A stretch of DNA of 64,000 nucleotides from Ricinus communis (GCF_019578655.1 NC_063257.1:24693939-24757938), one strand, 5' to 3'; positions 12,168 to 24,012 are shown, numbered from the stretch's first letter. The notes: generated by a model from the sequence alone, not told the origin. Numbers and translations are program-made.

Positions 12168-14332
12168 TATCAACACCTCTTTTTTAGATCTAGATATCGA
12201 GGGACAAACAGATAACCCTATGATGAAAGTTACTGCCTCCTTGGGTCTCGAGAGATGAAAGATAGGCGAATCCGAGGCCAAGTTTGAGGTTAATCCAGTT
12301 GAAATTACCTTTTTAAAATCAATTTGGACTCAATTGTCAAGAAAAATAAAGTTTGAGGGTCAAAACGATAGTTTTCACAAATTCAGAGATCTAGATATCC
12401 AATGTCATTTTTCTCGATGATTTTATATCCAGATACAGATCCTAGAAGGTTTTCTTGACGATAATCATAATTTTTATTGATAATTATTTAAATTTAAAAA
12501 ATTAATTTAGATATTTATCGATATAATTCTTAAATCTATCGCCTCCCTTAGGGTTTCCCTTAAAATTCTCCCTCTATAAATAGAAAAAGATGATTAGAGT
12601 TAAAAAAAAAAAGAACTAGAATTTGGCAATAGGTAACAATGACACTTGAAAAACACTGAGAAAGAAGATACATAGAGAAAAACTAGAGAGAAAAGAAAGA
12701 AAAGACTGTCGTTCTTATTTGGGTAGAAGACTCAAGCCACTAAGACAAAACTATTCTTTTTGGAAAGAAACCACTGAAGAAAGAACCATTTTTGGAAACT
12801 TGTTTCTAAATTGACAGAAGTTTTCTCAACACCAGATCTAGCACTAGATTCCTACCCGGTCTTTGACTCAACTACATCCTCATCTCTTGAAACTTGTAGA
12901 TCCATCAATTACGATGACAACCTGAGGGTTTCTTCAAACATGCATTCACCATCATCCTAGAAATTGGTTCCTTTTTTCCTTTTTGTTTTCTTTTTGTTAT
13001 TTATTTTTTTTAGAAACATGATTAGGGTTATTGTTTATTATCATATGATTAGATTAGGATTTCTGTGAATTAACATGTTAACTAGGGTTTTGAATAAGAT
13101 AATTTTGCCAATTAGGGTTTTGGATCTAATTAGAAACATGCCATAGGATTAATGTTTAGATTTATGTTTCCATAATGATTAGATAATTAGACATGTTTAA
13201 CATGATGATGATTGATTTATCATCTGTTCGTTTATTGTACTTTCAATTTTTAAGGTTTTCTTATGAGTTAGGGTTTTAATCGCTTAATTGACTCCTGTTG
13301 TTTTTATTTTAATATTTTTATTCTATTTTATTTTATATCTAACTAATTTTTATATCTATGCATGTGAAATTCGGCTCTGAAGTACAAAATACACTGAAGA
13401 AACGATGAAAGACTATCTTGGAACCCTAGAGCCGATCGGCTCAATACAGAGCCGATAAGCTCTATGTTTAAAGCCGATTGGTTATGGAAGGCCCAGCCCC
13501 ATCTTTTGCTTTTTGGACGATTTTTGATGTATTTTGATAATTTATAATAGTTTTTAGGTCTTTTTTTGAAATTTAGTTATAGGCTGGGTTATAATAATTA
13601 GGTTTTACTTTCTGCCTTTATTTTGTTTGTTCTTGCTTATTGTATGATCAATTAAATATGTGTTATGTGATTAATTAGTTATAATTTCCTATATAGACTT
13701 TGGGTTAAAATCGGATCCAACATGAATATTGTAGTCCAATAGGCTTATCAATATTAATTGGGCCTAAAATCCTAAAATCTAAGTAGACTTAGCGGGCCTT
13801 CGCATGCTTTAGTTAGGATTAGGCTTCATTAGAATTAGGATCATAATGAACGGGGCTTATCATAATCAATAGTCCAATAGGTATAAAGGCTGAAAAACAA
13901 AAGCATAATATGTAATTGGACTAGACTAAGTGGGCTACACACATAATTAATTAGTAGATTAGGTTAACAACTCTAATGTGGGCTAGGTATGAATAAAACA
14001 GGCTAGACTTAGGTGAGTAATGTGTGTTGTTTTGGTATACATGTGTATAAATTGCTTGCATTTATAGGAATAATTTGTTAAACAATAAAATTAAAGACTA
14101 ATATACACAAATAAGGAAGTTGGCTTCCGAATCCATATCTTGATTGCGTAAGCTTCCTTATGGAATCTGAGAAACACCACTCATTAGTAAAAGTGTCCCG
14201 GATTACCCGGGTGGTGACTTCCATCTCTGCACTAGTCTCAGTGACTAGTTAGCATGTTTCCGATTAGGTTGAAAAGCCTTACAGTGCCATAGTCGCTAAG
14301 ATACTTAGGTGCACGCCTGAAACTACCACCCA
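12168..14332 (+). repeat. 5' LTR of the Tat element
   Basis: It starts TATCAACACC, which aligns with TGTCAGCACC of the 3' LTR at 22774, so the canonical TG has decayed to TA. The right edge is set at CA (14331-14332), three bases before the primer site. The shared text includes TCTAGATATCGAGGGA and GATGAAAGTTACTG, then a stretch ending near GATGT (13530) where the 3' copy stops. Length is about 2.17 kb, long as is usual in this lineage. It contains a TATA box and a 14-bp palindrome GAGCCGATCGGCTC at 13429-13442. Confidence 0.82.
12575..12583 (+). promoter_or_regulatory. TATA box of the Tat 5' LTR
   Basis: TATAAATAG lies in the sequence CCCTCTATAAATAGAAAAAG, about 410 bases into the LTR, the usual U3 position. 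The 3' LTR has TATAATAG at 23259-23266, one A shorter. It is followed within about 60 bases by a purine-rich leader. Confidence 0.6.
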
Positions 14333-14335
14333 TAG

Positions 14336-14352
14336 TGGCGACTCCGCTAGGG
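14336..14352 (+). other. Primer binding site of the Tat element
   Basis: TGGCGACTCCGCTAGGG follows the LTR end after three bases. The TGGCGACTC start is the form described for Ogre/Tat elements and attributed to an Arg tRNA primer. That tRNA identity is from memory of the lineage and was not derived here. The next ~720 bases (14353-15072) are an untranslated leader with no convincing ORF. Confidence 0.65.
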
Positions 14353-15072
14353 ATAGGAGAAGTTGATTCGAGTGAATGTTTGTCTTTAATTTTATTATTT
14401 AAGAGATTATTCTTGCATCACTACACTTTCACACACTGTACACTTTTGTCCCTATAGCCCCGATGGCATTGGCTAGCAGTTCTTTAGTTCCACTCGAATC
14501 TTGGAATTGCGACACTAGTTACATCACTCACAAGTAATGAGTGAATTTTCTTTGTCTCATGGACCCTTGTGTGGGGAGACGAGTCAATGAAGAACACTTT
14601 TTGTTTATGGGAGCCTTTTATCCTTACCCAAGACTGAGCTCATGGTAACGGTCGTAGTAATCGCCCTTAGGAACCCTATTGCTTGTTATATGAGATGTTT
14701 TTCCTTGTAAGCATCTTAAGCCCAAATATCGAAAGGCCTTGGCCCCGAAATATGGAACTAGGCACTAGACCCAAAATATGCAAGCTTTTATGCTTATACT
14801 AAGAAACATCACTTTTTTTGTTTAAATTTGCTTTGAGAGCTTATGGCATGCACACCGGGCCTATTATCCCTCGTTGATAGAAAGCCCAAACCCAAAATCC
14901 TAGGAAGAAAGACTCACACCATGAACCGTATGTAGGAGTAATAAGGTTGAAAGGATGAACTGTATACTACTATGCACGCCAACTTCTTTTTCTTTGTCCT
15001 TGTGCATTGCACATGCATCATGCATCACATGCATCATATTAACCTTTATTTCTTTTAGCCATATACTCTCCT

Positions 15073-17186
15073 GTGGGTTGGAAGAGGAAAGACAATGGAA
15101 AATTGGAAAGAGTGCCCATTTCTCTAAGAATCAGAGCTGTATTAGAACACCTAGAAAGACTAAGACACCAAGCTACCAAAGAGATGGCCAATGAAAGAGC
15201 TAAGGAATCAGATGTCGAGATTCTCAAAAATGCTGTCATCGATGACTTAAAGGGTGTGATTCCGGAAGAGCTCCAGTAACTCTTGGATGGGATGGCTGCA
15301 AACCAAGCCCCACCGATTGCTCCCATTGTGGTTAATCCCCTTATTACTGTTGAGTCGGTTGTGGTTGTCGCTGAGACTGCTGCTGCCACTACTACAGCGG
15401 CCAATGTTAAAGACTCAGCTAGAAGAGGAGTACCCTAGAATTTTTAGGACTTTGATGAGTTCATGCTAGACCAGGCTAAGAGGGAGACTACCCTTACCAC
15501 CAATAAGGCTGTGAATGATCTAAGTGCATGGCTTGACAAAATGCAGGGTATGCTGAAAATCAAAGATTTGGACCCTACTTATTATTTCATAGAGCTGGTT
15601 TTGACGGGAGAAGTCCAGCTGCTTGCAAAGTTTAGAATGCCCGAGATGAACAAGTCCAACGGGACTAGTGACCCGAAGGTTCATCTGAAGTAATATGTAA
15701 CCATCACAGGAACTACTCAACTGAGCATGACCTAGATTATCAAGCTGTTTGTGCTGTCATTTGAAGGACCCCTTGTCAACTAGTACCATGGCCTGGAAAA
15801 ATCCGCCAAAGCTGAATGGCAATGATTTATGCAATTCTTTTATCAAGCAGTATGACTACAACACTCATTTGGAAGTATCAATTAGGGATCTTGAATCTAC
15901 CAAACAGAAGCCAAATGAGTGCTTCTCTGATTTCCTGATCAGATGGAGAAATAAGGCGGGACTGATGAAGAACAAGTCCTCTGAAAAGGATCAAGTTCGT
16001 ATAGTGGTCCGAAACGTTCTTTCAAGATGGATTGAAAGGTTACAAATGATGCCTTTATGGATCTGTACGATGATGGACTGCAGGTCGAAGAGATAGAAAA
16101 ACAATAAAAAGAAAGAATGTGAGAACTAGTAGAAGGGCAAATTACCAGGCTGGAGGGAGTAGGGCCCTAGATGTGAATGATGTCCAACAACTGAGGAAGT
16201 TCTCCAACTTTAAACAACCTCTCTTTAAAATTTTTGAGAGATTGGTTCATAATGGCAATGCTCCAACCTACCACCCTTAAGAACCCACCAAACTTTAACA
16301 CACTCGGAAACAAACCCAACACCTATTATAAATTTCACCAAGCACCTGACCACTACATTGATAACTACATTCGGATAAAACACGAATAGGACCATATCAA
16401 TGCTAGAAAGCTCACTGACCCTGACTAACCTAGTACCAAAAGAAACCCTTTACCAAACTATAATAACACACCACCCCCAAACCAAGTGTCCATGATCAAT
16501 CCTGATTTTAGTGAGGAGGAGATCATGAACTCTTTCATAAACCTACCCCAAACCAAGCCAGAAGCCAAACCAGATAGCCCACAAAGAACCTTCAGTAAGC
16601 TGGGGGCACCACTATCCGTGGTATTCCAACACTTAAAATGGAGTGAGAAGCTTAAACCCCAATCGCTAAAAGACAGTCCTAAGCCTCACAATGGTCAGTA
16701 TTATGAATATCACCAGGCCTTTGGGCATGTAGAGGACTAGTGCAACCGTCTCAAATACGAGATTCAAGATTTAATCGACTCTAGAGATTGGGAGGTTGAG
16801 CAACTTCCTCGGTATAATATGAAAACTTGCTTGGACAGCCCTCAGGCAAATATGATTTCAAGGTCCAATATTCGAGGCCATCCTCAGCCGATATTCGAAT
16901 TGAGGATATAGTGCCAAGTGGTTGGAGATCATATGACAATCAAGCCACTTGTGAGCCTTGTCTCTTGGAGGTTTGGAAAGTAGGGGAAAAGAGGTCAGTC
17001 GTGACCATCGACTTCTGGTATAATTTCGGGGATGAGAGTAAAGTTCTAGATGTCGAGGCCAAGGATATTTGGGCAGACAGTGATTCCAAAACTGAGCCAA
17101 CAAGTAAGGGTAAGGAAGTCGGGGTATAAAAGCTTAAGCAAGAGAAGCAAGCATCTGAAGACGAGGATGCCATGTTGCTAAAACGG
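15073..17186 (+). pseudogene. Tat gag, broken
   Basis: Pieces of one capsid/nucleocapsid polyprotein occur in several frames: 15073-15279 (helical, charged N-terminus), 15463-15693, 15749-16096 and 16486-16740. The last ends in YYEYHQAFGHVED and then, past a TAG, CNRLKYEIQDLID. That is the Tat-type zinc-knuckle spacing (Cys-x2-His-type, GH, final Cys), with its first Cys replaced by Tyr and a stop at 16738. Stops also fall at 15277, 15436, 15691 and 15733, and the frame changes several times. A later piece, 16827-17129, belongs to the gag C-terminus. It cannot encode a working Gag. Confidence 0.7.
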
Positions 17187-17269
17187 TGATGGAAAGAGAA
17201 AAAGACAGCAGATGTCTAGGAAATACTGATGCATTCATCAGACTACATAAAGGCTCTAATCTAAGCCTT

Positions 17270-18240
17270 ATTTAGTATAAGTGTTAGCACAACAACTACT
17301 CCCAATGAGATGATAAAAATGGTAACTGACAAGACCATCGAGATGATCACCTTCTCGGATGAAGACCTACTATTTTAGGGAAGAGACCATAATAAAGCCC
17401 TATACATAGCAGTATAAGTAAAAAGGAAGAGAACCCCATGTGTGATGGTTGATGACGGGTCAACTATCAACGCGTGTCCTTCTCGCATACTCCCTAAATT
17501 GGGGATGACTACGAAGGACCTGAAACCATTAGACATGGTCATAAAGGCCTATGACGAGACGAAAAGAGATGTAGAAGGGATATTTTCAGCACTGGTGAAG
17601 ACGGGTCCTATTGAATCCTAGGTAAAGTTCACTATCATGGACATCCAGATAACTTTTACATTGTTATTAGGAAGGCCATGGTTCCATGCCCTAGGAGGAG
17701 TCCCTTCCACAATACATTAAAAATTGAAATTTTCTCATGAAGGCGAGATTGTCACCATCAATGTCGAAGGTGGTAAGGTCATTTTAGCAATCCAAGAAGC
17801 TATCAAAGTGGTGGATGCTCCTACTAGATTCCAAGTAGCATTTCTCTACGAGGACTACATGGATCCTAAAATAGCCAGCATGTTCAAGAGAATGAACTTC
17901 ATGCTTGGAATGGGGCTAGGAAAGAATCAACAGGGTGTTGCGGAGCTGCCGGACTTCAAAGGTCAGAATATTTGGTGAGGTCTCGGATATTCTAAAGAAG
18001 TATATGAAGGCAAACTGAAGGGCAAGACTCTAAAAGATGTGTTCATCCAAGAGTACAAGCCCTACTCTGGAGAGTCTGAAGTTGTTAATGCAGCTAGGAC
18101 TGAGATACCAGTGTTTGAGATTTTCAACAGCCTAATTGTCGACAGGATGGTCCAGTTGAGTATCAAGGAAGTCTGAGAGAAGGGCACCACCAAGATAGAT
18201 GAGCTGAAGCTAGAAGAACCTACCGCTCAACCAAAAAAAA
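17270..18240 (+). pseudogene. Tat protease and linker region with G-patch-like motif
   Basis: The aspartic protease core is visible as VMVDDGSTINACPSRILPKL near 17442, with the DDGS active-site form. LLGRPWFHALGGVPS follows near 17663. A G-patch-like motif LGMGLGKNQQG at about 17905-17937 lies in the open piece 17724-17978. Stops at 17385, 17416, 17620 and 17718 and further stops after 17976 break the frame. The segment processes the polyprotein in active relatives; here it is dead. Confidence 0.72.
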
Positions 18241-19869
18241 TAAGCTAAGAGGAACTAGCTGCTCTTATTGAGGATAACATCATTGATATATTTTATGATG
18301 ATGTAATAACATCCGATATTTATGAGAATGATGTTTCTTTTCTCTTTAAGATCAATGATATGAATGATTTTGCTTACTTGTGTGATGTTTTTCCAGATGA
18401 TAGTGTGCATTTTGATAATCATGACATGTGCATGTTTGACATCAATTCCATATAAGCTGATTCATATAATTTAGGCATAGATGCAAATCCAGTGAACATT
18501 CTAATAGCTCATGATATAACTCCTGAAGAGAGAAGAGAATTTAAGAAAATAATAGAAAAAAAAGCGGTATTTGCTTGGTCCTGCCATGATATGCCAGGTC
18601 TAGACAAGAAAATAGCAGAGCACCATATCCCAACTCATTCACATATCAAGCCAGTCAAGCAGAAGATGAGAAGACTAAGGTCGAAGTGGACAGAGAAAAT
18701 ACGAGAAGAGTCGCTAAGTAGGTTAAGGCCAATTTCCTCGATATGGTTGACTACCTCGAATGGTTGGCAAACATTGTTCCAGTCTTGAAGAAGGATGGTA
18801 AGGTACAAATGTGCATGGATTACAAGGACTTAAATAAGGCATGCCCAAAGGACGACTTTCCTCTTCCCTAGATAGATGTAATAGTCGATAGTACTACTTT
18901 GAATGCAATGTACTCCTTTATAGATGGGTTCTTTAGGTACAATCAGATCATGATGGTAACAGTGGATAAGTTGAAGACATCATTTATCATCAAGTGGGGG
19001 ACATTTTACTACAAGGTTATGCCTTTTGGACTAAAGAACGCAGGGGCAACTTATCAGAGAGCAGCCACTATCTTGTTTCACGACATGATGCATAAGGAGT
19101 AGAGGTGTATATTGATAACATGATGGTAAAGTCTGAAATAAGGGAAGGGCATTTTTAGGCTCTTGATAAGTCTTTAGGATGAGTGAAAGGTATAACCTGA
19201 GACTCAACCCGAAGAAGAGCGTGTTCAGAGTTACATCAAGGAAGCTGTTAGGGCACATAGTAAGTCAGGGGGTATAAAGAGATGCCAGCAACAAAGATAG
19301 AGAAAGAAGTTAGAGGTTTCCTGAGGTGCTTATAATACATCAACAAATTCATTTATAAGCTCAAAATGGTCTGTAATCCTATCTTTAAGGTTTTAAGGAA
19401 GCATCGATCCATTGTGTATGATGAAAATTTTCAGAAGGCCTTCAATAGAATCAATGAGTATTTAATGAAGCCGCCGGTACTCAAGCCACCGAAAGATGGC
19501 AAGCCGTTGATCCTTTACTTGGGCTTGGATGAGGAAGCTATGGGAGCAATGGTAGCACAGTATGGACCTAATGATGTAGAGCATGTAGTCTATTATCTCA
19601 ATAAAAAGTTGCTACCTTATAAGTTGAAGTATAACCTCATAGAAAAGACGTGCCTAGCCATGATATGGGTTATAAGAAAGTTGAGGCACTACTTTCAGTC
19701 TTATAAGGTAGAAGCAATTTCAAAAATAGACCTTCTGAAGTACCTATTTGAAACTCCATCTCTTATAGGAAAGTTGGCTAGATGGTTGGTGCTCCTAACA
19801 AAATTTGACATAGAGTACATCACTAAGAAGGTAGTCAAGGGTAGAGCTGTAGCTGAGTTTCTAGGCTAG
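18241..19869 (+). pseudogene. Tat reverse transcriptase and RNase H, broken
   Basis: RT signatures include VLKKDGKVQMCMDYKDLNKA (18780-18840), YSFIDGFFRYNQIMM and YYKVMPFGLKNAGATYQRA (about 19010-19060). The catalytic YxDD region near 19110 reads as YIDN in another frame after a TAG at 19100, so the second of the paired Asp residues is Asn and the frame is shifted. RNase H follows in the open piece 19366-19869: LYLGLDEEAMGAMVAQYG, VYYLNKKLLPYKLKYNLIEK and KLARWLVLLTKFDIEYITKK. In active members this pair copies the RNA genome into DNA and removes the RNA strand. Stops at 18871 and 19100 and the frame changes make it non-functional. Confidence 0.8.
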
Positions 19870-20340
19870 AATGCAATCGAAGGAAAGGACATTTGGAATT
19901 TAGAATTTCCTGATGAGAATCTGGGGGAATCGAGATTTAGGAGTGGAAGATGTCCTTCCATGGAGCCGTGAACACAAGAGGGGCAGGCTTAGGAGTAGTT
20001 CTAATTGTGCCAGAAGGGAGATGCTGCCAATGGCCAAAAGATTGGACTTTAAAGTGACCAATAACATGGCGGAATACAAAGCATGTTTATTTGGATTAAA
20101 AGTGGTTGTGGTAGCAAGAGCTAGGTATTTGATAGTCTATGGAGATCCATGCTGGTAATCCAACAAGCCCTCAAGGAATGAGAAGTAAAAGAAGAGAGGT
20201 TGAAGCCGTACTCAGTTATCTTAGAAATTTAGTATGCAACTTCTCCAAGTTCCTTTATACACTTTTCTCGGGACGAGAATCAAATGGCGAATCTGCTAGC
20301 TACCTTGTCATCTATGTGGGTTAATCCTTCACGACTTTTA
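19870..20340 (+). pseudogene. Second RNase H domain (Tat-specific), broken
   Basis: Downstream of the standard RNase H, a second RNase H-like domain is readable across frames. VTNNMAEYKACLFGLKVVV at about 20056-20112 carries the conserved NMAEY block with its Glu. It is followed by YLIVYGD and, in another frame, FSRDENQMANLLATLSSMW near 20268-20316. Position between RNase H and integrase, plus these motifs, fit the archaeal-type RNase H reported in Tat elements. Frameshifts and stops interrupt it. Confidence 0.72.
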
Positions 20341-21668
20341 ATAAAGCCTTTGGTGATCATGAGATTAGGTGGGCGCTATTATCAAGAGGATCAGATAATG
20401 CAAGTTCAGATAGGACCAAAAGAAAAGCCATGGTTCTACAATCTGAAAAAGTTTATAGAAAGTAGGGAATATCTAGAAGAAGCGACTGCCAAGAAAAGAT
20501 ATGCACTATGGATTCAAGCCAGGAACTACATCAGCCATGAGGGAGTCCTATACAGAAGAATGGTGTCGGGCGTGCAGCTATGATGTATGATTAAAGTAGA
20601 AGCTCAAGTAGTGATGCAGGAAATGCACAAAGGATTATGCGAGCCTCATATGAATGGCATAATGTTAACTAGGAAGATCATGCGACAAGGTTATTACTAG
20701 TTAACGATGGAGAAGGATTATATAGCACTAGTGAGGAGATGCCGAGAATGCCAGCTGTACAGTGACTTGAGTCACGTGCCTCCAACCGAGCTGTAGAACT
20801 TAACATATGTTTGGCCTTTTGCAGCTTAAGGGATCGACATCATCAGAGAAATAAAATCTCCTTTGAATGGTCACAGGTTCATAGTCATAGCAATTGATTA
20901 CTTCTCTAAGTGGGTCGAAGCTGAGTCGTCCACTACCATGGGGGCAAGGCAGATGGCTAGATTTATAGAAAGGAACTTGATATGTAGATACGGGGTCCCA
21001 TATCACGTCATGACAGGTAATGGGATACAATTCATGGGTGAAACAGTGAACCTGCTAGTGAAATACAAGATCGAGCATCACAGGTCTTCTCCATATAAAC
21101 CTCAGGTGAATAGGGCAGTAGAAGCAGCCAACAAGAATGTGAAGAAAATACTTTTGAAGATGGTGTGGAATAAGGACTGGTCATTTTGATTACCCTTTGC
21201 AATTTGGGGATATTAGACAATCAAGCAAACATCGATTGGGCAGACACCATACTCTATGGTTTACGGGACTGAAGCAGTTTTGCCAGCTGAGTTAGAGTTG
21301 AAGTCTTTAAGAGTTGTATTGAGGGCTAAAATATCAGAATACTAGTGGGTTGAGCAAAGATACCAGCAATTGGTTTTAGTTGACGAGAAAAGGATGAAAG
21401 CCCTATACCATATGCAGTTGTATCAGAAAAGGATAGCCAGGGCATTCAATAAGAAAGTAAAGTTAGGAAAGATCAGAGCTAGTGATCTAGTATTGAAGCA
21501 TACAAGTCTACTGCATTCGATCGGAGAGGGAAGCTCAGGCCGAACTGGGAAGGACCTTACTTGGTAAAGAAGATTCTGCCTAGAGGTGCCGTTAAGATCT
21601 CAGACCTAGAGGGAAACAAGTTCACTGAGCCAATCAACGTAGATCGTCTCAAGAAATACCATGTATAA
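20341..21668 (+). pseudogene. Tat integrase, broken and with a lost catalytic Asp
   Basis: The zinc-binding N-terminus is recognisable: His at HKGLCEPH near 20622, and the CRECQLYSD pair near 20739. The core has GIDIIREI (first Asp, near 20830), YFSKWVEAES, and then a strand reading YHVMTGNGIQF near 21001-21033. In the last motif the second catalytic Asp position is Gly. The Glu helix VEAANKNVKKILL is intact. The C-terminal part continues through TPYSMVYGTEAVLPAELELKS to a final stop at 21666-21668. Internal stops at 20698, 20793, 20827, 21187 and 21214 are mostly at positions where relatives carry Trp or Gln. It cannot catalyse insertion. Confidence 0.82.
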
Positions 21669-22087
21669 AATATAAAAAAAGAATAATAGAAAAATAGCAT
21701 GCTAATCGGAAAACCTAAAAATGCTGGTCAAGCAAAAGTCAGGGCAAAAGAGAGAAAATAATTAGCTAGAAAATTTAAAAAGACTAGCTGATGACAAAGA
21801 TTATATCATAAGAAATCAAAATGCACCCATATGGGCTTTTATTGAATGAATAAAATTGTTTGGAATTGTTATCAAACATATGTATGTCCATTTACCATTT
21901 TACACACTAACTGAAAGAAAAACAACGCTAAAAAATCCTAAACAAAATGAATGAGATCTAAAAAGAAGCATAATTTCTATCTTCTCATTCACTTCGAATT
22001 TGCATCTGCATCCTTAGATAGAGCAGCTAGTTCTCGAATCCTCTTGAATCGGGCAAAGCCAAGAGAAGTGGAAATCTGAAGCTGAAA

Positions 22088-22399
22088 CTAAGCCTTGAAG
22101 TTGTCATCGGTAGTCTGATCGTCCTTAAAGTCAAAGTTCCACTCTATGTCTCGGTGGGGCCACAATCTCTCAATCTTATCTAGGAAATCCTGTATGAGTG
22201 GAAAACCTTCGAATTTAGGTGGAAATTCCAAGATCCATTGCTTTTGCCCATATTGGCGGCAAAGTCTTAAAGGAGTGTAGAAGGTGGATGCTCGTAGTCC
22301 GGGTAAAGGTACGCAATCATCGTACACCATGAGCATGACATGCTTGATTCTCCACCAAGGAAAAGTCCAGCGAATGAGTGTGTCTGGAACGCCTTTCAT
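22088..22399 (-). CDS. Antisense ORF downstream of Tat pol (DUF7745-like fragment)
   Basis: A 103-codon frame on the strand opposite to gag-pol lies between integrase and the 3' LTR. It includes IRWTFPWWRIKHVMLMVYDD, CVPLPGLRASTFYTPLRLCR and QYGQKQWILEF. The pattern (a Trp-rich start, then Pro-x-Pro-Gly, a Tyr-Thr-Pro, and Arg-Gln-Tyr-Gly) resembles from memory the plant DUF7745/plant-mobile-domain-like proteins found as extra antisense ORFs in Tat elements. The frame appears to continue upstream beyond a frameshift near 22400, and readable sequence continues past the stop at 22088 (LQISTSLGFARFKRIREL). It is therefore a broken remnant rather than an intact gene. Function is unknown. Confidence 0.5.
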   Translation of the reverse strand: MKGVPDTLIRWTFPWWRIKHVMLMVYDDCVPLPGLRASTFYTPLRLCRQYGQKQWILEFPPKFEGFPLIQDFLDKIERLWPHRDIEWNFDFKDDQTTDDNFKA

Positions 22400-22569
22400 C
22401 CAAGAATCCAGCCATCATTACCTTGTGGGGTAACAATAGAACGGGCCTACACATGCTTCGACTCATACTTATTGATATCCCTCGGGATGGTTAGTATTTG
22501 AAGCTTCTCTATAACCAACTTTGCAAAAATAGATGAACAAAAGGAAAAAGGAAAAAGAAAAGATAAAGA

Positions 22570-22740
22570 AGCTAAGTTGAAAACCCGAAAGGGCGGCTTA
22601 AGCAAAAATAAAGTCTACTAAGTTGAAAATCTGAAAGGGCGACTTAGGCAAATGTTAAGACAAAAGCCTGTTAAGTTGAAAACTTGAAAGGGCAGCTTTA
22701 GGCAAAAAATTAAGGCAAAAGAATGAAAAAGTAAAAGAAA
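22570..22740 (+). repeat. Three tandem copies of a ~50-bp motif before the 3' LTR
   Basis: TAAGTTGAAAA...GAAAGGGCGGCTTA...GGCAAA is present at about 22573, 22619 and 22672, each with small changes and a period of about 46-54 bp. A single related copy is at 45531-45580. It is followed by a purine-rich stretch AGTAAAAGAAAAGAGA that is a candidate polypurine tract. Such tandem blocks in the 3' untranslated region are known for Tat/Ogre elements. Confidence 0.65.
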
Positions 22741-22773
22741 AGAGACTTGGCTGTGTACCTGTAAGAGAACAAG

Positions 22774-24012
22774 TGTCAGCACCCCTTTTTTGGATCTAGA
22801 TATCGAGGGAAAAATAAAAAATTCTACGATGAAAGTTACTGACTTCTCAGGTCTTAGAAAGTGAAAGACAAGCAAATCCGAGGCTACAATCGAACTTAAT
22901 TCAGCTGGAATTATCTTTTTGAAATCAGTTTGGACCTAATCGTCAGAAAAATAAGTTTGAGGGTCAAACGATAGTTTTTACATAATCAGGGACTAAATTG
23001 TAAATTTTTAAAATTCTCTCTAAAGGGCCAATCGACACTATGATAGAGCCAATCGACTCTTCAAATAACCAATTAAATTTTGACACTCAGACATCATTTG
23101 TTCGGATGATGTTACGTCCAGATACAAATTCTAGAAGGTTTCCTTGATGATAATCATCGTTTTATTGATAATTATTTAATTTTAAATAAATAAATTAGAT
23201 ATTTATCGATATTTTTAATCTATCGCTTTCTCTAGGGTTTCCTTTGAAACCCTACCTCTATAATAGAAAGAGATGTTTAGGGTTTCAATGGGGGAATCAA
23301 GAATTAAGAATCAACTGTTAGTTAAATTGATATTGAAGAAACACTGAGAAAGATGGATGGAGAGAAAATAAAAAAGAAGAAGAAAGAAAAAACTGTTAAT
23401 CATAGCCATCATTAGAGAGTCTAAGCCATTGAAGAAAGAGCCATTTTAGGAAACAAGTCACTTAAGAAAGGGCATTTTTGGAAACTGTTTTTCAATCGAC
23501 AGAAGATATCCCAAAGTGAGATCCAGCTCTGGATTCCTATCCAGTTCTCGATTCAACTACATCCTCATCTCCCAAGACTCGTAGATCTAATATCCACGGT
23601 GACAACTTGAGGGTTCCTTCCACCATACATCCACATTCATCATAAAAATCAGTTCTTTCATTTCTTCTTTTGTTCTTTTTATGTTATTTGTTCTTGGAAA
23701 TATGATTAGGATTTCGATCTATGATTATATTAGTTTCTTTTATTAATATGCATGTTAATCTAACAATAAGCACTTAAGGCTTTTTTTATTAAATGTCTTC
23801 TGTCACTTTTATTTTGATATTTTTCATTTATTTTCTCTCTTTCTAATTGATTTATAATGTCTGTGCATGTGAAAATTAGCTCTAGAGAGGCGAAATTGTG
23901 CTGACGATTGAGAAGACTTCGATGGAAATCTGCTTATGGACCTTAGAGTCGATCAACTATTCTTGCCAAACACCCATTCTTGTATTTTTTTGGCATATTT
24001 TGATGTACATAA
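22774..24012 (+). repeat. 3' LTR of the Tat element, truncated
   Basis: It begins TGTCAGCACCCC and aligns with the 5' LTR through GATCTAGATATCGAGGGA, TATCGATAT, CTCTATAATAGAAAGAGA and GCATGTGAAAATTAG, up to CATATTTTGATGT at about 24008. About 1.24 kb of an estimated 2.17 kb remains. The break abuts the inverted pol fragment. The LTRs are visibly diverged with several indels, so the insertion is old. Confidence 0.78.

Larger units (their letters stand above)
12168..24012 (+). mobile_element. Degenerate Ty3-type Tat-lineage LTR retrotransposon
   Basis: Order: 5' LTR (12168-14332), primer binding site (14336), leader, gag (15073-17186), protease (17270-18240), RT and RNase H (18241-19869), a second RNase H (19870-20340), integrase (20341-21668), antisense ORF (22088-22399), tandem 3' motif (22570-22740) and a truncated 3' LTR (22774-24012). 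The two LTRs align from the first base through GGATCTAGATATCGAGGGA and onward. A second RNase H between the standard RNase H and integrase is a hallmark of the Tat (Ogre/Retand) lineage. All frames are broken by numerous stops and frameshifts, so the copy is non-autonomous. It is cut at 24012 by an inverted copy of related pol sequence. Confidence 0.88.

Noticed and set aside
15039..15404. 121-codon minus-strand ORF
   Set aside because: It is the shadow of the Tat gag region on the other strand. Its Ala/Val/Thr-rich composition reflects the repetitive coding strand.
12168..24012. Athila-lineage assignment for the Tat element
   Set aside because: The second RNase H between RNase H and integrase, the TGGCGACTC primer site and the G-patch-like motif fit Tat rather than Athila. 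No env-like ORF is seen on the plus strand after pol.
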